Assembly: GCA_016874115.1 (NCBI GenBank)
Contig: VGVA01000006.1
Coordinates: forward strand, 1 to 49,440
Direction of reading: 5' to 3'
Length of the DNA: 49,440 nucleotides
DNA from: Gammaproteobacteria bacterium
Lineage (GTDB): Bacteria > Pseudomonadota > Gammaproteobacteria > Methylococcales > Methylomonadaceae
Below the pieces are notes generated by a model that made no database searches, had not been told where the DNA came from, and worked only from the letters and a program-made list of their open reading frames with translations. Made by a program: the position numbers and the translations under genes. Position 1 is the first letter of the stretch, and each line of letters opens with the position of its first letter. Of the stretch, positions 47,962 through 49,440 are shown piece after piece.

Positions 47962-48731
47962 TCTTTGCTCCGATCATTGACGCTTTAGGTTTGCCACCCG
48001 ATGCCCGCGTCGATCAGCGTGTGCCCAAAAAACTGTTGCTGGATCAAGGCGTGCCGACTGCCGCCGACAAACGCCAGATTCAGGATGGCATTGAGGATAT
48101 GCACTGGATCGCGGCGCTTAAGCCCACCAATATCGGCGTGCCGGATTATCGTGACGCGGTGCGAGAATATCTGGAAATCGCTATTCTCACTGTCTCCTTC
48201 CGCCAAGCGGCAAAGCCTACGCGGCTTATAGAACTGATTCATCGGGCTATTCCATACCCCGTTGTATTGTTGTCCGGCCAAAGCGAAAAAGTCAGCCTTT
48301 CCCTGGCACATAAGCGTTGGTCACAGGGCGAGGCGGGCAAAGTGGTGATCGAAGACATTCGCCGAACATCTCCGCTAAACATGGAAGCCTTGGATGCTCA
48401 AGAGGCGCAATTTCTATCCAGTCTTGCGCTCTCGACCCTCCCAGCCGCCGACCTCTTTGTCCTTTATCAGGCCTGGATTGACCGCTTGGCAGGGCTGGAG
48501 GCCGCAAGCATTACGGGCAGCTTTACCCTTCCAACTTCCGCCGAACACTCTACAATCTTGCGGGACGGGCTGGCAAACCACGCTCGGCTCCAGTATGAAT
48601 TAACGACATTACGCAACCAAGCCGCAAAAGAAAAGCAGCTCAATCGCCGCGTGGAACTGAATATGACGATCAAAAGGCTGGAAGCAGAACTGGCCGAACT
48701 CAAAACAACACTCTCCCCCAATAGGGCATAA
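47958..48731 (+). CDS. DUF4391-family protein
   Basis: 257 residues: RVPKKLLLDQGVPTAADKRQ, IQDGIEDMHWIAALKPTNIG, EYLEIAILTVSFRQAAKPTR, LIELIHRAIPYPVVLLSGQS and LSLAHKRWSQGE. This matches DUF4391, found between helicase and methyltransferase genes of type III-like systems; a C-terminal coiled coil (LRNQAAKEKQLNRRVELNMT) follows. Function is unknown, presumably a specificity or assembly factor. It overlaps the helicase gene by ATGA and stops 11 bases before mod. Confidence 0.85.
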   Translation: MIFAPIIDALGLPPDARVDQRVPKKLLLDQGVPTAADKRQIQDGIEDMHWIAALKPTNIGVPDYRDAVREYLEIAILTVSFRQAAKPTRLIELIHRAIPYPVVLLSGQSEKVSLSLAHKRWSQGEAGKVVIEDIRRTSPLNMEALDAQEAQFLSSLALSTLPAADLFVLYQAWIDRLAGLEAASITGSFTLPTSAEHSTILRDGLANHARLQYELTTLRNQAAKEKQLNRRVELNMTIKRLEAELAELKTTLSPNRA

Positions 48732-48742
48732 AGGAAAAAGCT

Positions 48743-49300
48743 GTGCAGAAATTGACTGACCAAGACCCAGAAACCCAAAGCGCCGATCTGGTTGCCGGAA
48801 ACATCGCGCAGCTAAAAGCCCTGTTCCCCGAAGCCTTCACCGAAGGCAAGGTGGATTTTGAAGTATTGAAACAATTGCTCGGCGGTGCGGTTGATGATCG
48901 CGAGGAAAAATACGGCCTTAACTGGCATGGCAAACGCCGCGCTCGACAAATGGCGCTCACACCGTCAACCGGCACGCTACGCCCTTGTCCGGATGAAAGC
49001 GAAGCCTGGGACACCACGCAAAACCTGATGATAGAAGGCGATAATCTGGAAGTGCTTAAACTCTTGCAAAAGAGCTATGCCGGAAAGGTGAAGCTCATCT
49101 ATATCGACCCGCCCTATAACACCGGCAAAGACTTCGTTTATCCAGACGACTTCCGCGACAACATTAAAAACTACCTGGAACTCACCGGCCAGGTAGAAGG
49201 CGGAAAGAAAATCAGCAGCAATACCGAATCCAGTGGGCGCTTCCATACGGACTGGCTGAATATGATGGGCGCATCGAAAAACCCACCCATGTTAAAATAG
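48743..49300 (+). pseudogene. Type III-like DNA methyltransferase (mod), truncated by an IS5-family element
   Basis: A GTG start at 48743 has AGGA eight bases upstream. The N-terminal part reads WDTTQNLMIEGDNLEVLKLL then KLIYIDPPYNTGKDFVYPDD, the catalytic DPPY motif of beta-class N6-adenine methyltransferases. After FHTDWLNMM (about 49267) family similarity ends abruptly: the frame runs on into GASKNPPMLK and stops at 49300, where normal proteins continue with YPRL... and the AdoMet-binding half. An IS5-type transposase gene begins at 49337, so the insertion cut the gene. The rest of mod, and any res gene, would lie beyond the window. Confidence 0.82.
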
Positions 49301-49440
49301 CATATCTACATAGCCGCTAGATTGATGCACACCACCATGATCAAAGAAAGCCTATTTGCCGCCGAAGAACGTGAAGCCAAACTCGATATGTTGGGCGACA
49401 TTCTGCAAGTAATGGAAAAGCACGTGGACTTTGCGACCAT
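49268..49440 (+). mobile_element. 5' part of an IS5-family insertion sequence
   Basis: From about 49268 (GGCGCATCGAAAAAC) the sequence departs from methyltransferase coding, and a transposase start follows at 49337. The left terminal repeat is presumably within the first 20 bases. The exact tip is uncertain by a few bases because the right end and target duplication are outside the window. Confidence 0.7.
49337..49440 (+). CDS. IS5-family transposase, N-terminal part (runs off window)
   Basis: The ATG at 49337 opens IKESLFAAEEREAKLDMLGD, then ILQVMEKHVDFAT, after which the window ends. This opening is very similar to the N-terminus of IS5-group transposases that begin LFAxEERxAKLDxLGDxLxxLxxHVDF. 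The catalytic DDE core is not in the window. Confidence 0.78.
   Translation, partial: MIKESLFAAEEREAKLDMLGDILQVMEKHVDFAT

Overview
The window looks like a large plasmid or plasmid-derived integrative element of a gammaproteobacterium. The gene content resembles accessory replicons of methanotrophs such as Methylomonas or Methylobacter, but that host is an inference from overall feel; no taxonomic marker gene is present. No rRNA, tRNA, CRISPR array or recognisable replication initiator (Rep) was found. Base composition and style change along the window: the backbone segments are moderately AT-rich with tightly overlapping genes, while the block at about 18.2-29.6 kb is more GC-rich and carries metal- and redox-related cargo.

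Layout. 0-0.33 kb: 3' end of an IS481-type insertion sequence. 0.4-1.6 kb: two paralogous small lipoproteins. 2.2-3.9 kb: a RloA/RloB-like ATPase/TOPRIM pair (AbiL-type putative phage defence). 4.0-6.1 kb: parB and parA, punctuated by palindromes of the form GTGTCYCA-N3-TGRGACAC that look like partition sites or operators. 6.1-12.8 kb: seven minus-strand genes in one tight run (stbA-stbB-stbC, DHH phosphoesterase, UvrD-like helicase, KfrA-like coiled-coil protein, DUF3701 tyrosine recombinase), headed by about twelve 11-bp direct repeats at 12813-12954 that look like StbA sites. 13.0-17.8 kb: a structured, possibly pseudoknotted region, then a three-gene recombinase module in which the first paralogue has lost most catalytic residues, an orphan HTH reading frame, an unknown gene and a DHH paralogue that has lost its DHH motif.

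18.2-29.6 kb is cargo: a LysR regulator divergent from a redox operon (CMD/AhpD-like, PNPOx-ferredoxin reductase fusion, GST, NTF2-like); an IS21 istB scrap; a mercury-transport operon (merR, merT, merP, GDCCVxC protein) with no merA; a bufferin/HvfA-type copper RiPP operon (hvfA-hvfB-hvfC-hvfX) whose precursor has six Cys, all in EGxC motifs; a MerR regulator with a Cys-rich tail divergent from a MetE-like methyltransferase; and an ECF sigma factor with a zinc-finger anti-sigma candidate.

30.6-42.8 kb is backbone again: a RecG-like helicase, a MazG-like protein, a small exported-protein gene broken by two compensating single-base frameshifts, and a long minus-strand PRTRC cassette (ParB, E, C, F, B, A and ThiF proteins) with six or seven interspersed unknown genes. 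43.0-49.4 kb is a defence-type island: a Fic protein with a 19-bp direct repeat in its promoter, a SNF2-like helicase, a DUF4391 protein and a type III-like DNA methyltransferase, the last cut off by an IS5-family element that runs off the window end.

The backbone thus carries three separate stability/segregation modules (ParAB with palindromes, StbABC with iterons, PRTRC). The most unusual features are the recombinase and DHH pairs, each with an apparently dead partner, the structured region ahead of the recombinases, and the parS-like palindrome family.
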